A stretch of DNA of 64,000 bases, from assembly GCA_036873135.1 (NCBI GenBank), contig JAPTYO010000015.1:803339-867338 (forward strand), in the 5' to 3' direction. Each line of letters opens with the position of its first letter. Within the stretch, counting starts at the first letter, position 1. This DNA comes from Clarkia xantiana subsp. parviflora. Its lineage: Eukaryota > Streptophyta > Magnoliopsida > Myrtales > Onagraceae. Position numbers and translations under genes: made by a program. The notes under the pieces are model-generated. The model ran no database searches, was not told where the DNA came from, and saw only the letters and a list, made by a program, of their open reading frames with translations. Below, in pieces: positions 1-11,582 of the stretch.

Positions 1-300
1 CCAGAATTTGAGAAATTCGTTCTCTCCTGTATGGATGTCTATCGTAGATAATGCAATGCAATAGTTGTAGATAACTTGGTAGGTACTAATTGTGTCTACA
101 GCTTTCTGTAAAAAAATGTAGTCCTTCATAGGTATTTTTTTGTATGAAGAAAATGTATGTGTCAATCATTAGATTGGCATATACGTTTCCAATTTCCGCA
201 ATTTGTTTTAAAAAGTTAAAACCACTTTGTGTCAAATTTGGAAGATGTTGATACAGACTGGGAAGATATAGGTTTTGTAAATAATTTGATTCTTCCTCGA
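1..300 (-). pseudogene. F-box/SEL1-like gene fragment, copy 3 (cut by window edge)
   Basis: On the minus strand, broken reading frames encode a segment resembling the two other copies near 10.5 kb/2.1 kb and 12.4-12.9 kb. Shared features are a leucine-rich lead-in, a GNVYANL-like stretch, a GL..L repeat start and a YNY.IA motif. The layout resembles the SEL1-like part of plant F-box proteins of the At2g35280 type, but that assignment is an inference from pattern only. The frame is interrupted and the copy continues past the left edge. It looks like a decayed tandem duplicate. Confidence 0.3.
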
Positions 301-2041
301 ACGCGATAAAAAATTATTAGTATAATTTTATAAATGTAATAACTGTGTTAATAGAATTTTACCTATTACTTAGAGTCAAGAAGACCATACCATCTTCTTG
401 AGATAAAATGAAAAAAATAAACTGGAGAATATCCATCGGAAGGTCTATTAGTGTTTTGTTGTTCATTATCTATAATTTGTTTGAGTAAACGATATTCGTA
501 ATGTTGAGAGAAGAATATATATCTTATGAAGAATACTTATTTTTATAGGCTAATTGTATTTAATGTTGAAATTAATTCATTCTATTTATTAGGTTTCTAT
601 TTAATATTTGTGTTTTTAAAATGTGCAAAATTGTAGGGTGTGTAAAAAGTATATTTTTTTATGGTAAGTAAAAACTGATTTATGGTGTGTTTGAATTTTT
701 TGTTGATTTTATACTATATTGGAAAAGGCCATATAATTGTAATGTTTAGAGGAGAATATATTTCTTATTAAAAAATACTTATTTTATAGTTTCTTGCAGA
801 TGAAGGTTTTGCATGTATAAACGTTGTTGCAATGATATTTTTGAAACTTTTCCATAGAATTGATACAACTTTGCGTTGTTCATGGATTCCTTTTTGTCTA
901 CAATTTGTTGTAGTTTTTTACAGCTACATGTAGACATTTATAATTCAGTAAACCCTTGTCAAATAAATTAGTACATTTGTTAATTATATAGGAAATATGA
1001 ATAATTTTGTATACAATTATGTAGTATTGTGTTTTTTTCGGCAAAGAAGATGTTCAGGTAGTATTATTATTTCAACAATTAATTGGGATAATAAATGTTA
1101 AAATTAAAGCTAATAATAATAATAGATGAAATAATTTTAGTAGAGTTAAATATGGGTAGTGTAACTCCCTACAACTCTGAATATTTTAAAAACAATCAAT
1201 TCCCCTAATAATATTAATAATAATAAAAATGATGATAATATTTTATTATTAATTACTTAGTTTGTTGATTTTTTTAATTTAAAGTTGTTAATTTAACTTT
1301 TTTGAAAGTTGTGAATGGTGGTTTTATTAATTTGGTTAAAAAATGTGGCATAGGATATTATTTTTTTCGGTTACAGTTGTCATTTTAATGTTTTTTTTCT
1401 TAAAAATAATTTTTTATTGTTATTTATTATTTTTAATTGGAGTATCTTATATATTTGTTTGTACGTATTTGTTTATTAATTTGATTTTTTTTGTTGATGA
1501 TTGAAACTTTAATTAGTATTTTTTAATAATAATAAGTATAATTGTTTAAGTTTTGAAATAGTAGTTATTTAATCTCTAAGTTTAAATAGTACGGAACTAT
1601 TAGCATGTGTTCTAGTTATACTAATGGATTAGTATAAACTAGACTAACTTATATATTGGTTGGTACATGTGTTTTTATCACTGTATTTATATGTTATGCA
1701 TCTTTCATAATGGCCAATGTGAATTTCATACAATGTCTCGTGTAATAGCTCAGTATGATATATATTTTTCAAATTGATATCGAATATTATTTAAATATCA
1801 ATTATAAATGAAAACACAATGTGTTGGTTTTATTTAAGGTAAATAACGAAACTGTAATACATATTTAAAATATGTAATATTTTAACTTATACATTTCTAT
1901 TTTTACTGCAGATCGTACGCAACGCGAATATACTCGATGATGGTTTGTTGTTTGTAGTGATTGTGGTGATACGTTGAGACGATATTCTTCTGGAACATAT
2001 ATTCTTGCGAGATCAACTGGGCCCACCATTTTCTTGAAGTG
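301..2041. other. AT-rich intergenic DNA
   Basis: No open frame of useful length, RNA gene or element boundary was found. Short stretches (for example around 470-800) resemble sequence at 12.9-13.4 kb, so this appears to be non-coding DNA shared between the tandem F-box-like copies. Confidence 0.5.
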
Positions 2042-2247
2042 TCATCTGCAGCTTTGTAGTTTTTTCTGCCAATCCTTATTTTTCATTAACTCCTTGAATA
2101 GTTTTTCTCCTATGCGATCGGGATCGTCCATTGATATTGATGCAATGGAATAATTATAAACTGCTTGACGATTTCTCAATTTCTTTATTGCGCGTTCCAA
2201 CCAGTATAGTCCATAATACTTATCTCCAACTATGAAAAATTGATGAG
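2042..2247 (-). pseudogene. F-box/SEL1-like gene, copy 2, 3' part
   Basis: This is the downstream part of a minus-strand frame that continues on the far side of element D at 10463-10605. It encodes about 66 residues starting near HQFFIVGDKYYGLYWLERA, then QAVYNYSIAS, and a charged tail ending in QSCR and a stop. Joining across the insertion with one copy of ATGAG keeps the frame open, so this was one exon before D inserted. The SEL1/F-box assignment rests on similarity among the three local copies and on the GL..LE.A...A.YNY.IA pattern, and is tentative. Confidence 0.35.
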
Positions 2248-3018
2248 TGTTGCGTCCTGGATGAACTGGGTCGTAAGGACGCGTCTGTCTGAGTGGTTGA
2301 GCAGGTTTCTGGGCTATCACCCTTCGTCTGGAAGAGGTTTTCGCCTTGTGCCGATGACGAGTGTTCGGTTTTATAGCTGAGTCTCCCAAAGGTCTGTGTC
2401 TCGAAAGGCGGTTGTGTCTCAGGAGGCGTCTGAGTCTCGAAAGGCGGTTGGGTCTCAGGAGGCGTCTGAGTCTCGGGAAATGGTGGTCTGTGCACAAGTC
2501 TGAGCGTCCGGGGCGCTGGTTCCTGCACGAAGGGCCAGTACTAGCACAGAGAGGGGGGGTGGTGCTAGTGGAGCCCTCTCCGATGCCTAAGTCACTATAG
2601 GGCTAAAAAGGTAATCTTAGAGAGAGAAAGTATTTCTAGAGAGAAGTCAGAGCTCAAAATACCAAAGTTGGGCAAATGAGAGGATGTGTGAAAATGGGTG
2701 GCCAAGGCCTCCTATTTATAGGCTTCCTTGGGACCGAACCCGGTTTTCAAGCGGTTTAATGACGGTTCGAAAGCAAGCGGTAAACGTCATCAATATTGGC
2801 AATATGCGAACTTGACTTCTCTACATGTAACGGTAATCGCGTAATCGGTAATCGCGCAATATCTGTAGTGCAATCCGGAGGTCCGGTCCGGACGTGCGTA
2901 ACGCGCTTCCGGACCGTTTTGACCCTTGGGAGACGTTTTTGAAGCCGTGATGTGATTTTTGACGTGTTTACGAGGCCCGAAATATAAATACGAACTCGAA
3001 TTGGGCACATATCCATCA
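2248..3018 (-). repeat. Element D 3' LTR
   Basis: This 771-bp LTR nearly matches 9648-10457. The main difference is a gap of about 39 bp near 2880, where the right LTR carries extra sequence around 10278-10330. It contains a TATTTATA box (TATAAATA on the element strand) inside an inverted repeat and two copies of a roughly 36-bp GTCTC-rich repeat near 2397-2475. Plus-strand frames crossing it are not genes. Confidence 0.9.
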
Positions 3019-3712
3019 CTTGCCTCGAGTCAAGTAACGGTTTAAAACCTTTCTTGACTCTATTTTAAGTTAGGATACGCGTCCAATTTGAGCTTGACGT
3101 TAACCTTCCGGTTTTGATTGTTGGTTGGACGTAGAAGTCTTGATTTCGTCCGTCCTTTGATTTTCCGACCGAGTGACTTTATTTCCTGTCATCACGGTTA
3201 GTGCAATAGAGAATGCGCATATGTAACGTGCAAACATGATTACCGCTAGGGATATAAGCAATTAGTAACATGTCATGCGGTCATGCTTTTATCAACATGC
3301 ATGCATAAGTAACGGTTATGGCAAGAACGTAATTATGTGATGCTAGAAATATAATCCGTATATTCTAAAATGACTTAGGGATTAGTAAATCATGAATCAT
3401 GCGATATGCGAACATGTATGTAGAACGACGAATTGGATATGCGTAATACCGAAATAACCATGTGCGTAGAGATAAATACTTAGAAGAGGGCGGAGTATAC
3501 CGTAAGCACTTGGGCGTGGGTGTAGGTGAATTACTCATTTGATCCTTATAGTCAATGAATCTTTTGGAAGTAGTCGTTTGTTGCCTTGAAACCTTATAGA
3601 AATATTTTCTCAAGTGTTGTCGTGTTTGCTCTTCGCGGTTCGTCACATTAGTCGCACCGCTTACATGATAGCTTCTTGGGACGTTGGTCACTTTTGTTGC
3701 ATGTATCAATTT
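3019..3712. other. Element D interior next to 3' LTR
   Basis: This stretch has no recognisable gene. A minus-strand frame at 3365-3709 (114 codons) has no domain I recognise and no counterpart in the other elements, so it is not called. Confidence 0.4.
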
Positions 3713-3822
3713 TGCTATACGCGTTGACTCTGCTATGCGCGTTGACTTTGCTATGCGCGTTGACTTAGCTATGCGCGTTGACTTTGCTATGTGCGTTGAC
3801 TTTGCTATGCGCGTTGACTTTA
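3713..3822. repeat. 18-bp tandem repeat in element D
   Basis: Six near-identical copies of an 18-bp unit, GCTATGCGCGTTGACTTT, lie head to tail with scattered single-base changes. Confidence 0.9.
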
Positions 3823-4032
3823 ATGGTTGTATGTTGGTAATGATAGCTTAGGCGATGTATTGTTGAGCATCATGTATAGGCCGTTGGTTATTGTCTGCAA
3901 GCATGTCAAAACACTTAGAAAATATTTAAACGATATCTAATGCTTGTTACCATAGATGTCGTCGTATGAGCTTTGTCGATGAGCGTCGTAGGTGTGCTTA
4001 GGAGGCATAGCTACTTGTTGTATGCAATCCAT

Positions 4033-4572
4033 CTTTGTCGACGTGTATGTACGTACATGGAAACACTTAGAAAATATTTTTTCCTTGTTGACATGCATCC
4101 TTGTCGACATGTATGCACGTACATGGAAACACTTAAAAAATATTTTCCCCTTGTCGACATGCATCATTGTCGACATGTATGTACGTACATGGAAACACTT
4201 AGAAAATATTTTCTCCTTGTCGACATGTATCCTTGTCGACATGTATGTACGTACATGGAAACACTTAGAAAATATTTTCTCCTTGTCGGCATGCATCATT
4301 GTCGACATGTATGTACGTACATGGAAATATTTTCTCCCTGTCGACATGCATCCTTGTCGACATGTATGTACGTACATGGAAACACTTAGAAAATATTTTC
4401 TCCTCGTCGACATGCATCCTTGTCGACATGTATGTACATACATGGAAACACTTAGAAAATATTTTCTCCTTGTCGACATGCATCCTTGTCGACATGTATG
4501 TACGTACATGGAAACACTTAGAAAATATTTTCTCCTTGTCGACATGCATCCTTGTCGACATGTATGTATGTA
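4033..4572. repeat. 66-bp tandem repeat built of palindromes, element D
   Basis: About eight copies of a 66-bp unit occur, one of them shortened near 4325. Each unit contains several self-complementary words: GTCGAC (twice), ATGCAT, ATGTACGTACAT and AGAAAATATTTTCT. Because 66 is a multiple of three, every frame on both strands stays open, which produces long but meaningless repeated peptides. Confidence 0.9.
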
Positions 4573-6892
4573 CACTGTATGTGCGTATTTGCCCCCGCAC
4601 TTAGAATCTTTTCACCATCCCTGGCTATGTACGCTGTATCCGTATGCTTGATGCGAACACAGGTTATATGCCAACTCCTGATAATATGCTGACACATGGT
4701 TGTATGCTGACAGCTTGCAATATACTGACTGTCATCCTGAGCAGAGTACTTAGAAAATATTCCACCATTGTAATCTTGTATGCTGCGAGTATGAGCTCGA
4801 TGTTGTCATGCAAGGTTAATGTGTTGAAGAGGTTGCCCCCCTTGCGTGATGCTTGTTACTTGTTGCACGAAGACTAACGGGTCTTGTACATAAATGGTTG
4901 TCTCACATGGAGCGTCGGTTGCATAAATGCTTGCATAAGTGTTGATCCGTGTTTACGCATTGACTGGATTGTTGGTTGTTGGTTGCATTTTCCAGGATAT
5001 CAGATCTTGCTGTCTTCTTGTCAGAATTAGTTTTCTCACGGTTGTTACCATGAGTAAGTCCACTATCTCCATCTTGATGGGAAAAAACTTGTCTTTGCAA
5101 ATAGCTGATGTGTACAGTAATCCGTTTGTTGGGAGGAATGTCCGTATAAGTGCCCACGCTACTCTGGAGTCTTCGGACACGGTCGCGGTAAAGGGCTTGT
5201 GAGTAAGACGTCTCATTGTATCTTCTTTGAACTTGTTAATTTTCCAAGTTATTGCTGGCTGCAACTTCTGTTTTTAGCATAATCTCAAAAGATCCGACGC
5301 CGGGGCGCGTTCCTCGAGCGATTCTTAGTTCTTTATGCCGAGTACGACCGTGCTAATTCCTTCTTGATAAAGGAAATAGAGTTGAGGGTTGTGCAGTGGT
5401 GTCTTCTGCCCCCCGGTCGAGGGACCGGCCCAAGGAGGAGCGTTACTCCTATTGAGGTAAGTATTTGTTGATTGCTGATTTTGATGCCCGTATTGCTGAT
5501 TGTCGCCCTTATGTTGAAGAGCTATGTTGTGTTGAATGTTGAAACAATCATTCTTGTCGTGTACTTTGTGTGGATGACGACATTGCATTTGATGTTGACA
5601 TTATGAATTCTTTGCCATAGGTCCTTAGAGATGATGCTAACTCTTGGTTGGTGTCGGGCTGTCTGCTTCCAGCATGTTGAACCCTTTGATGTTGTGTTGA
5701 TAATTCTTTGTTCATGCCTTTGCTTGCATGTTATTTCGTCACCTGGACCTGTTTTCAATAATAGTCATGTGATAACTTGTTAGTAATATTCCATACCTTG
5801 AGTTATCTATGCCGTCCATATGCTTTGGACTTGGAAGATAGGATAGATATCCTTAGATGATGAACATAATGTCCGTAGTTGCGACTGTATGTCGCTCATT
5901 GTTGAGTGTTATGATCGCCTATCTTGGTTAGATTCCAAGGCATGGCAAGATGGATAGAGCATAGGATGTTGCGACTTGCGCATTGTAGGTTTTTGTTTGA
6001 TGTGGATGACTAGTAATCATATATGTAGTCTCCGCAGCCGTGACCATTAGTCACTTCTTGATTGATGATTTGAGATGCTCTCCTGATTGCTTGCATGATG
6101 CATTACGCATGTTGCCCTTCTTTCCTGAATAGCTTGCCACTATATATGTTGCAACCTGCCAAGTATTTTGCGTATAGCAATATTTCTTAACAAGTAGTGT
6201 ATTTGAAAGGTGTTATCTTGGCTAAGCAAGATACTAGTTTATACCGTCTCTTAGTTCCACTCTAAGGCGACGTTGTACAAGACTCGACTTGTAAATTTTA
6301 TGAGTTTTAAACAGGGTGTGCACCTGCTAGTGTGTATCAACCCGCGTTGGGGAAGCATACGTAAAAACATTTTGGTTTTTGAAAAGATGTTTGTGAACCC
6401 TAAAAAAGCTCGTGATACACGCAAAAACCGTGTTGATAAAATACTTGAAAAAATATTTGATACATAAGATATTTGATAAGTATTTGAAAAAATATTTGTG
6501 ATACATGATTCCTGCGTCCAGGGACCACGTAACACTTTTTGAAAATATGAATTGTGATGCATGCTTTCTGCGTCCAGGAACCATGCAACACGGTTTGAAA
6601 ACCTGTAATACGGAATTGTCATCTAACAAGAGGACGTTCGCCATAAAGAGTGAACCCTTTAAACAGGAATTCACACTTGTTGTAGCGTGGGGTCGTTGTC
6701 TAATAAGAGAACTTCCGCCACTTATGGGGTGATCAGTCCCGTATTGTATTTGCCCATCCTGTTCAGAATCCAGGGAATGGCTATGAACATGAGGATTTGC
6801 CTCTAACAAGAGATGTCACAGCATGTCATTTTTTAGAAGTAAACATGGGGTTTGTCTTTACAAAGAGGATACGTCAACATGCTACTTTTAAT
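4573..6892. other. Element D interior, no gene seen
   Basis: Only short frames are present on either strand. Small local duplications are visible, for example a CTGCGTCCAGGRACCA motif twice at 6510-6590. Nothing resembling pol or an antisense gene was found. Confidence 0.5.
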
Positions 6893-7164
6893 AGTAGATC
6901 TTGGTGTTAATCCAAGATATTGCTTGTAGTTGACGACTTTGGAATAGTCGTCATTTTGATAGTAGACCTTGGTGTTATTCCAAGGTATTGCTTGTAGTTG
7001 ACGCCTCTGGAATAGTCGTCATTTTGATAGTAGACCTTGGTGTTATTCCAAGGTATTGCTTGTAGTTGGCGCCTCTGGAATAGTCGTCATTTTGATAGTA
7101 GACCTTGGTGTTTTTCCAAAGTATTGCTTGTAGTTGACACCTCTGGAATAGTCGTCATTTTGAT
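6893..7164. repeat. 68-bp tandem repeat in element D
   Basis: Four copies with exact 68-bp spacing start at 6893, 6961, 7029 and 7097. Each contains a short inverted repeat, CCTTGG..TTCCAAGG, and the phrase GGAATAGTCGTCATTTTGAT. Confidence 0.9.
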
Positions 7165-8094
7165 AGATAATCCGCAAGTTGTCATTGCGATATATAAGTT
7201 CACTGTGCACATAGCGCGACGGCTCTGTGTTGCCAGCACCTTCTTGAGATAGACGCCAATATTATGAATGGAGGAATAAACTCCCTTGTTGGTGTAGATA
7301 ATTGATATGTTGGCGTTGTATACCATAAATCCCTTCTTGAACACAATGCTTAGCTTGTATTGTTGAAGTAGATTTTTGTGCATAGGTTACTACTTAGCGT
7401 AATTCCCATGTAGTGATCGTAGTGTAGCATGTACCTACGAACAGAGTTGCTTTTGTCAGATAATCGCCATTTTTATAAGTTTGCAAAAGTATGGAGTTAT
7501 GAAATTTTCTTTTTAGTCATGCATATAATAAATAAAGTAAAGGAATCTGATACAAGGATTCCTTGTTTGTGTAGGAAACTGCCCTGAGTGCGGACGCGAT
7601 ATGTGCGGATCATGATAGGTATGTATATATGTTAGGTAGAATGCCGAGCATTTGTCAGCTTGGTGCCCCCCAAGTCGCTTGGCAGTGGTATCGCCGTTTC
7701 CTGATGGTTTTTATTGTTTCATCTTCTAATAGTGCATGATCTGCCCTTGGGTAATGCCCACGCCTTATTTATTATTGCGACACGATTTTTAGTCTTGCGT
7801 GTATAGAATGCTTGAGGCTTTGTGTTGTTGACGCGATTAATATGTGCGTAGTTGCTACTTGGCATTATTCCAAGGTAATATGCGTCATAATAATGTACCT
7901 ACGAAAGTAGATTTAACCTTTATTAGATATTTGGAGTTCGCACAACGGATTACAAGAAAGCGTCTACTGATCACTTCTTTTGAAAAGTACTGAGGCTAAT
8001 AAAGATAAGTTGTACTTAATCTAAAATGATTTAAAATAGATATGCGAAAAAGGAGATAAGGGAGATAAAGGGATTGCTGACGTATTTGACGTCC
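7165..8094. other. Element D interior between repeats and gag
   Basis: No gene or repeat array was recognised. It corresponds to the spacer downstream of gag on the element strand, where pol would lie in an autonomous relative. Confidence 0.4.
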
Positions 8095-9598
8095 TCATAG
8101 GTGATTTGTTGGCCAGTTGACTCTGCCACGTGCCACATAGTTTCTCAATGCATCTAGCGTGTTGAGCTCTTCAATCTCCATCTTTGGGGATGAACAATTG
8201 TTGATGTCATGCCCCCCAGTTTTACGTTTCGTGGCCGAAGACCTCGTGGTTTTCACACCACTTGTCTTTGTCTTTCCCCAGCAGACCTTTTCTGAAATTG
8301 TTCGGCTCTTTCCGTATGTTCGCATCCTTCATTTTCTTCATTATCACGGATAGCGGTGCATTCAATGGAATGCAGTCTGTGATATCTTCTTGGAAAGGCC
8401 TTTTCGGCTGAGGCTGCCAATTTCTTCCTTTATGACCGCTTGAGGGCAGTTTTGTTTGATCCTGCTTTGGAGTTTGTTTCCATGCCTCTCTTTGGTGTTG
8501 TGCTATCACGTACGGGTTGCATGAGCGTGCAGCTTCGTGCCTTGGTTGTTGGAACTGGAAGGTACCTTCCGTGCATTGCCCCTCTATTCTTTGGTGCCGT
8601 GCGTCTTGATGACTTGTGACTCGAGACTTTGTCCCTGTCGTCTCAACTTGTCCGTTGATTGGAGGCAGAGGGGGTGACGGGTTGACACCTTTGTATTGGA
8701 GGGATCCTTGGTCGCATTGTGCGAATGATGCATTTCTTGTTGGCGTGAAGAAAACATTGGGTGTGGCAACAGGGATGTGGAAGGATCCAAGTTGTCTTCT
8801 TATCGGCTTCTGTGAGGTTATGGGCAAGGCGTCGTGGTATGCAACGTGCTCCTTGTCCTTTGATGAGAAATTCATGACATCTTTAAAGGCGGCATCCTTT
8901 ATGTCAACATACTCCAAGTTGGTGTCATCGGTCTTGTGCATTGTCTTTGCAACGTACACTTCTTGGTCGTATGAATTCTCGCTTTCAGTGTCAAAGTCTT
9001 TTGCATTCCTCCAATGACGGGCTCCTTGGGAAGGAGTGTATGGATGTGCCACTTCATATCTTGTATGCTGGAAGGCATTTTCTGCATGTTGGTCCCTGCC
9101 CTGGAATGGACGGCCTTGGCGGGTAGTGTCTTGCGACGTTTCTCTTGTCGGCGCAGCTTGTTCCTGGGTGGTTGGAGGTGGTTGGGCCGCATATCCTTGA
9201 CTTTTCAGTGACTCGCGGAATGCGAGTAAGTCTTCCAGCGCAGCCATCATTGCTGGAGTAACTGAAGGCATCGGGTGTGCTCCCGTTCCTTGTTGTTCGC
9301 CTTGCGGCATTTCTGACTGAAATTCATCATCATCATGCATCTCTGGTTCGAAACCAGGTGGGGGTGAACCGTGCTCGTCATTTGGTTTTTGGAGGTTGTG
9401 CTGTGCGTCGGGCACATCCTCGGTTGGCATGGATGAAACTACGGAAGTAGCTCTCGGTATGTAGGAAGGCCCCGGCTGGCTTCCGGGTGGTTTCTGACCT
9501 CCTGCTGTTTTGCTTGCTGGAGACGTCTTAGGATGTACAGGCCTTTTCCTTGTACTTCTCGCGTTAACCTCTTCGAGAGGGTTGCGATCACTCGTCAT
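8095..9598 (-). pseudogene. gag: Element D gag-like protein, frameshifted
   Basis: The first ATG after the primer site is at 9598. The open frame runs to 8222 and encodes about 459 residues rich in Pro, Gln and Ser. The usual hydrophobic gag core seen in B and C is not recognisable. The C-terminal knuckle begins WCENHEVFGHET and then stops. The expected continuation, GGHDINNC and an acidic helix ending at 8095, lies in another frame, so a small insertion broke the CX2HX4HX4C knuckle. The motif before it (PLNAPLSVIMKKM) matches the equivalent position in element C gag (PLNATPATVLKEM). The role would be the particle protein of a non-autonomous retrotransposon. Confidence 0.7.
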
Positions 9599-9630
9599 GA
9601 CTTTGCGGTATGATAGCTTTTTGTTCGAAT

Positions 9631-9647
9631 CACGGAGACGGCGCCAA
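9631..9647 (-). other. Element D primer binding site
   Basis: On the element strand the sequence directly after the 5' LTR is TTGGCGCCGTCTCCGTG. The TGGCGCCGT core matches the 3' end expected of plant tRNA-Asp, but the match stops after about nine bases, so the primer identity is tentative. Confidence 0.7.
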
Positions 9648-10457
9648 TGTTGCGTCCTGGATGAACTGGGTCGTAAGGACGCGTCTGTCTGAGTGGTTGA
9701 GCGGGTTTCTGGGCTATCACCCTTCGTCTGAAAGAGGTTTTCGCCTTGTGCCGATGACGAGTGTTCGGTTTTATCGCTGAGTCTCGGAAAGGTCTGTGTC
9801 TCGAAAGGCGGTTGTGTCTCAGGAGGCGTCTGAGTCTCGAAAGGCGGTTGGGTCTTAGGAGGCGTCTGAGTCTCGGGAAATGGTGGTCTGTGCACAAGTC
9901 TGAGCGTCCGGGGCGCTGGTTCCTGCACGAAGGGCCAGTACTAGCACGGAGAGGGGGGGTGGTGCTAGTGGAGCCCTCTCCGATGGCTAAGTCACTATAG
10001 GGCTAAAAAGGTAATCTTAGAGAGAGAAAGTATTTCTAGAGAGAAGTCAGAGCTCAAAATACCAAAGTTGGGCAAATGAGAGGATGTGTGAAAATGGGTG
10101 GCCAAGGCCTCCTATTTATAGGCTTCCTTGGGACCGAACCCGGTTTTAAGGCGGTTTAATGACGGTTCGAAAGCAAGCGGTAACCGTCATCCATACTGGC
10201 AATATGCGAACTTGACTTCTCTACACGTAACGGTAATCACGTAATCGGTAATCGCGCATTATCCGTAGTGCAATCCGAACCTCGTCGAATTTGGGCAATT
10301 CGGCGAGGTCCGGCTTGCCGCGCAACCCGGACGCGCGTAACGCGCTTCCGGACCGTTTTGACCCTTGGGAGAGTTTTTTGAAGCCGTGATGTGATTTTTG
10401 ACGTGTTTGCGAGGCCCGAAATATAAATACGAACTCGAATTGGGCACATATCTATCA
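9648..10457 (-). repeat. Element D 5' LTR
   Basis: This 810-bp LTR pairs with 2248-3018. On the element strand it starts TGATAGATATGTGCCC and ends ACGCAACA. A TATA box (TATTTATA on plus, 10113-10120) sits in the inverted repeat 10102-10131 bounded by CCAAGG and CCTTGG. Confidence 0.9.
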
Positions 10458-10462
10458 ATGAG

Positions 10463-10605
10463 TACCTATCATATATCAGCATGCATATTTCCATTTGCGA
10501 CAATTTATTTAAAAATATTCGTCCATCCGGTGTTAGCATTGGTAAACGTGGATATAGATTTGGAAGATATATTTGTCGCAACACGTATGGATCATTTGCC
10601 AACTG
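10463..10605 (-). pseudogene. F-box/SEL1-like gene, copy 2, 5' part
   Basis: This minus-strand frame encodes YLPNLYPRLPMLTPDGR followed by FLNKLSQMEIC. It aligns by eye with 1-260 and with 12700-12860. It is the upstream half of the exon whose downstream half is at 2042-2247; element D separates them. No intact start was found. Confidence 0.3.
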
Positions 10606-11040
10606 GAGAAGGTACTTGCAACTGCAATAACATACTAATGTATTGTTATTCCTTAATTTTATTTGTAAGTCGTACTATGAAATTGAGTTAGTAATTTACC
10701 AGCAGGCGAAAGCGCCGAACGCTCTATTGTCTTGTCTTGATAAAAACAGTAAAATTACTTGTAGAATTGCCTCTGGAAGATCCAATATTGTAAAACTTTC
10801 CATGGTTATTGTCGTGAGTGATTTAAAAGTAGTATTTTGTTTGATGAGAATGCAATGGATATGGTTGGTTTGGTATATATAGTGGGTTTGTTATTATTGA
10901 ATTTATGAATTATTAATGTTAAGTGTTTTTAACTTTTGTTTAGGTAGTTGAATGGTTTTTTTATATATTAAATATGAAGTGTTATGAGATGCAATTTATG
11001 GCCTATTATACTAATGGAGTTATTATATAGTACTGTTAAT

Positions 11041-11085
11041 TAGATGCTTGGAATCCCGGCTAAAAAAAAAATAGATGCTTGGAAT
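11041..11085 (+). mobile_element. Ultra-short retroposed A-tail with 14-bp TSD
   Basis: The direct repeat TAGATGCTTGGAAT occurs at 11041-11054 and 11072-11085. Between them lie only 17 bases, CCCGGCTAAAAAAAAAA. This is what an extremely 5'-truncated LINE or SINE insertion looks like. Confidence 0.7.
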
Positions 11086-11346
11086 AATAATAGTTTCTTA
11101 CCGTTCATTACACTGAATGACATTGTTCAATAAAAAAAAATTATAACACCAAAGCATTTGGAACCTCTCCTTGCCTTAATTTTTTGCACATTCTAACAGA
11201 AAAAACCATTTGGAAAAGATAAATCTAATTTTGCGAAAGAACGTGAATGCAATATTGATTTTCAATCTTTCACATTCGGACATGATAACTTGAGTGATGT
11301 TGGATCCTGTACAAGTAATTAAACAGAAGTCAGTGTGATATATAAA

Positions 11347-11350
11347 GAGA

Positions 11351-11394
<44 letters not shown>
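11347..11394. repeat. (TA)n microsatellite
   Basis: A pure alternating TA tract of about 45 bp. Confidence 0.95.
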
Positions 11395-11397
<3 letters not shown>

Positions 11398-11582
11398 TGT
11401 TGTTTTCTGTGTTAAAAGTGAATATTGATATTTGTTTATTTTAAGAGTAAGTTTATTTTGTTATGTGGGTTGGGAAGTTTTAATTTTTATTGTTTATTTA
11501 TTTTGTTGTCGTGTTTTTTATCTGATAAGTTAATGGTAGTTGTTTCATATAATGTGTTTGCATGGCTATATACTGTAGATGA

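Larger units (their letters stand above)
2248..10457 (-). mobile_element. Element D: non-autonomous gag-only LTR retrotransposon
   Basis: Two LTRs (2248-3018 and 9648-10457) bound an 8.2-kb element in minus orientation, flanked by the direct repeat ATGAG at 2243-2247 and 10458-10462. The LTRs begin TGATRGATATGTGCCCAATT and end CAACA on the element strand. The interior holds a primer site, one gag-like frame and three tandem repeat fields. No protease, reverse transcriptase, RNase H or integrase was found on either strand. The LTR start resembles that of element C (TGATGGATATACGCCCAATT), which suggests related families and a shared helper. The element inserted into an F-box/SEL1-like frame. 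Confidence 0.9.
10606..11582. other. AT-rich spacer between element D and solo LTR
   Basis: It contains a 17-bp retroposed tail at 11041-11085 and a (TA)n tract near 11347-11394. No gene was recognised. Confidence 0.5.

Noticed and set aside
3937..4651. Long overlapping open frames on both strands (up to 219 codons)
   Set aside because: They arise from a 66-bp tandem repeat whose length is a multiple of three; the peptide repeats exactly and has no domain.
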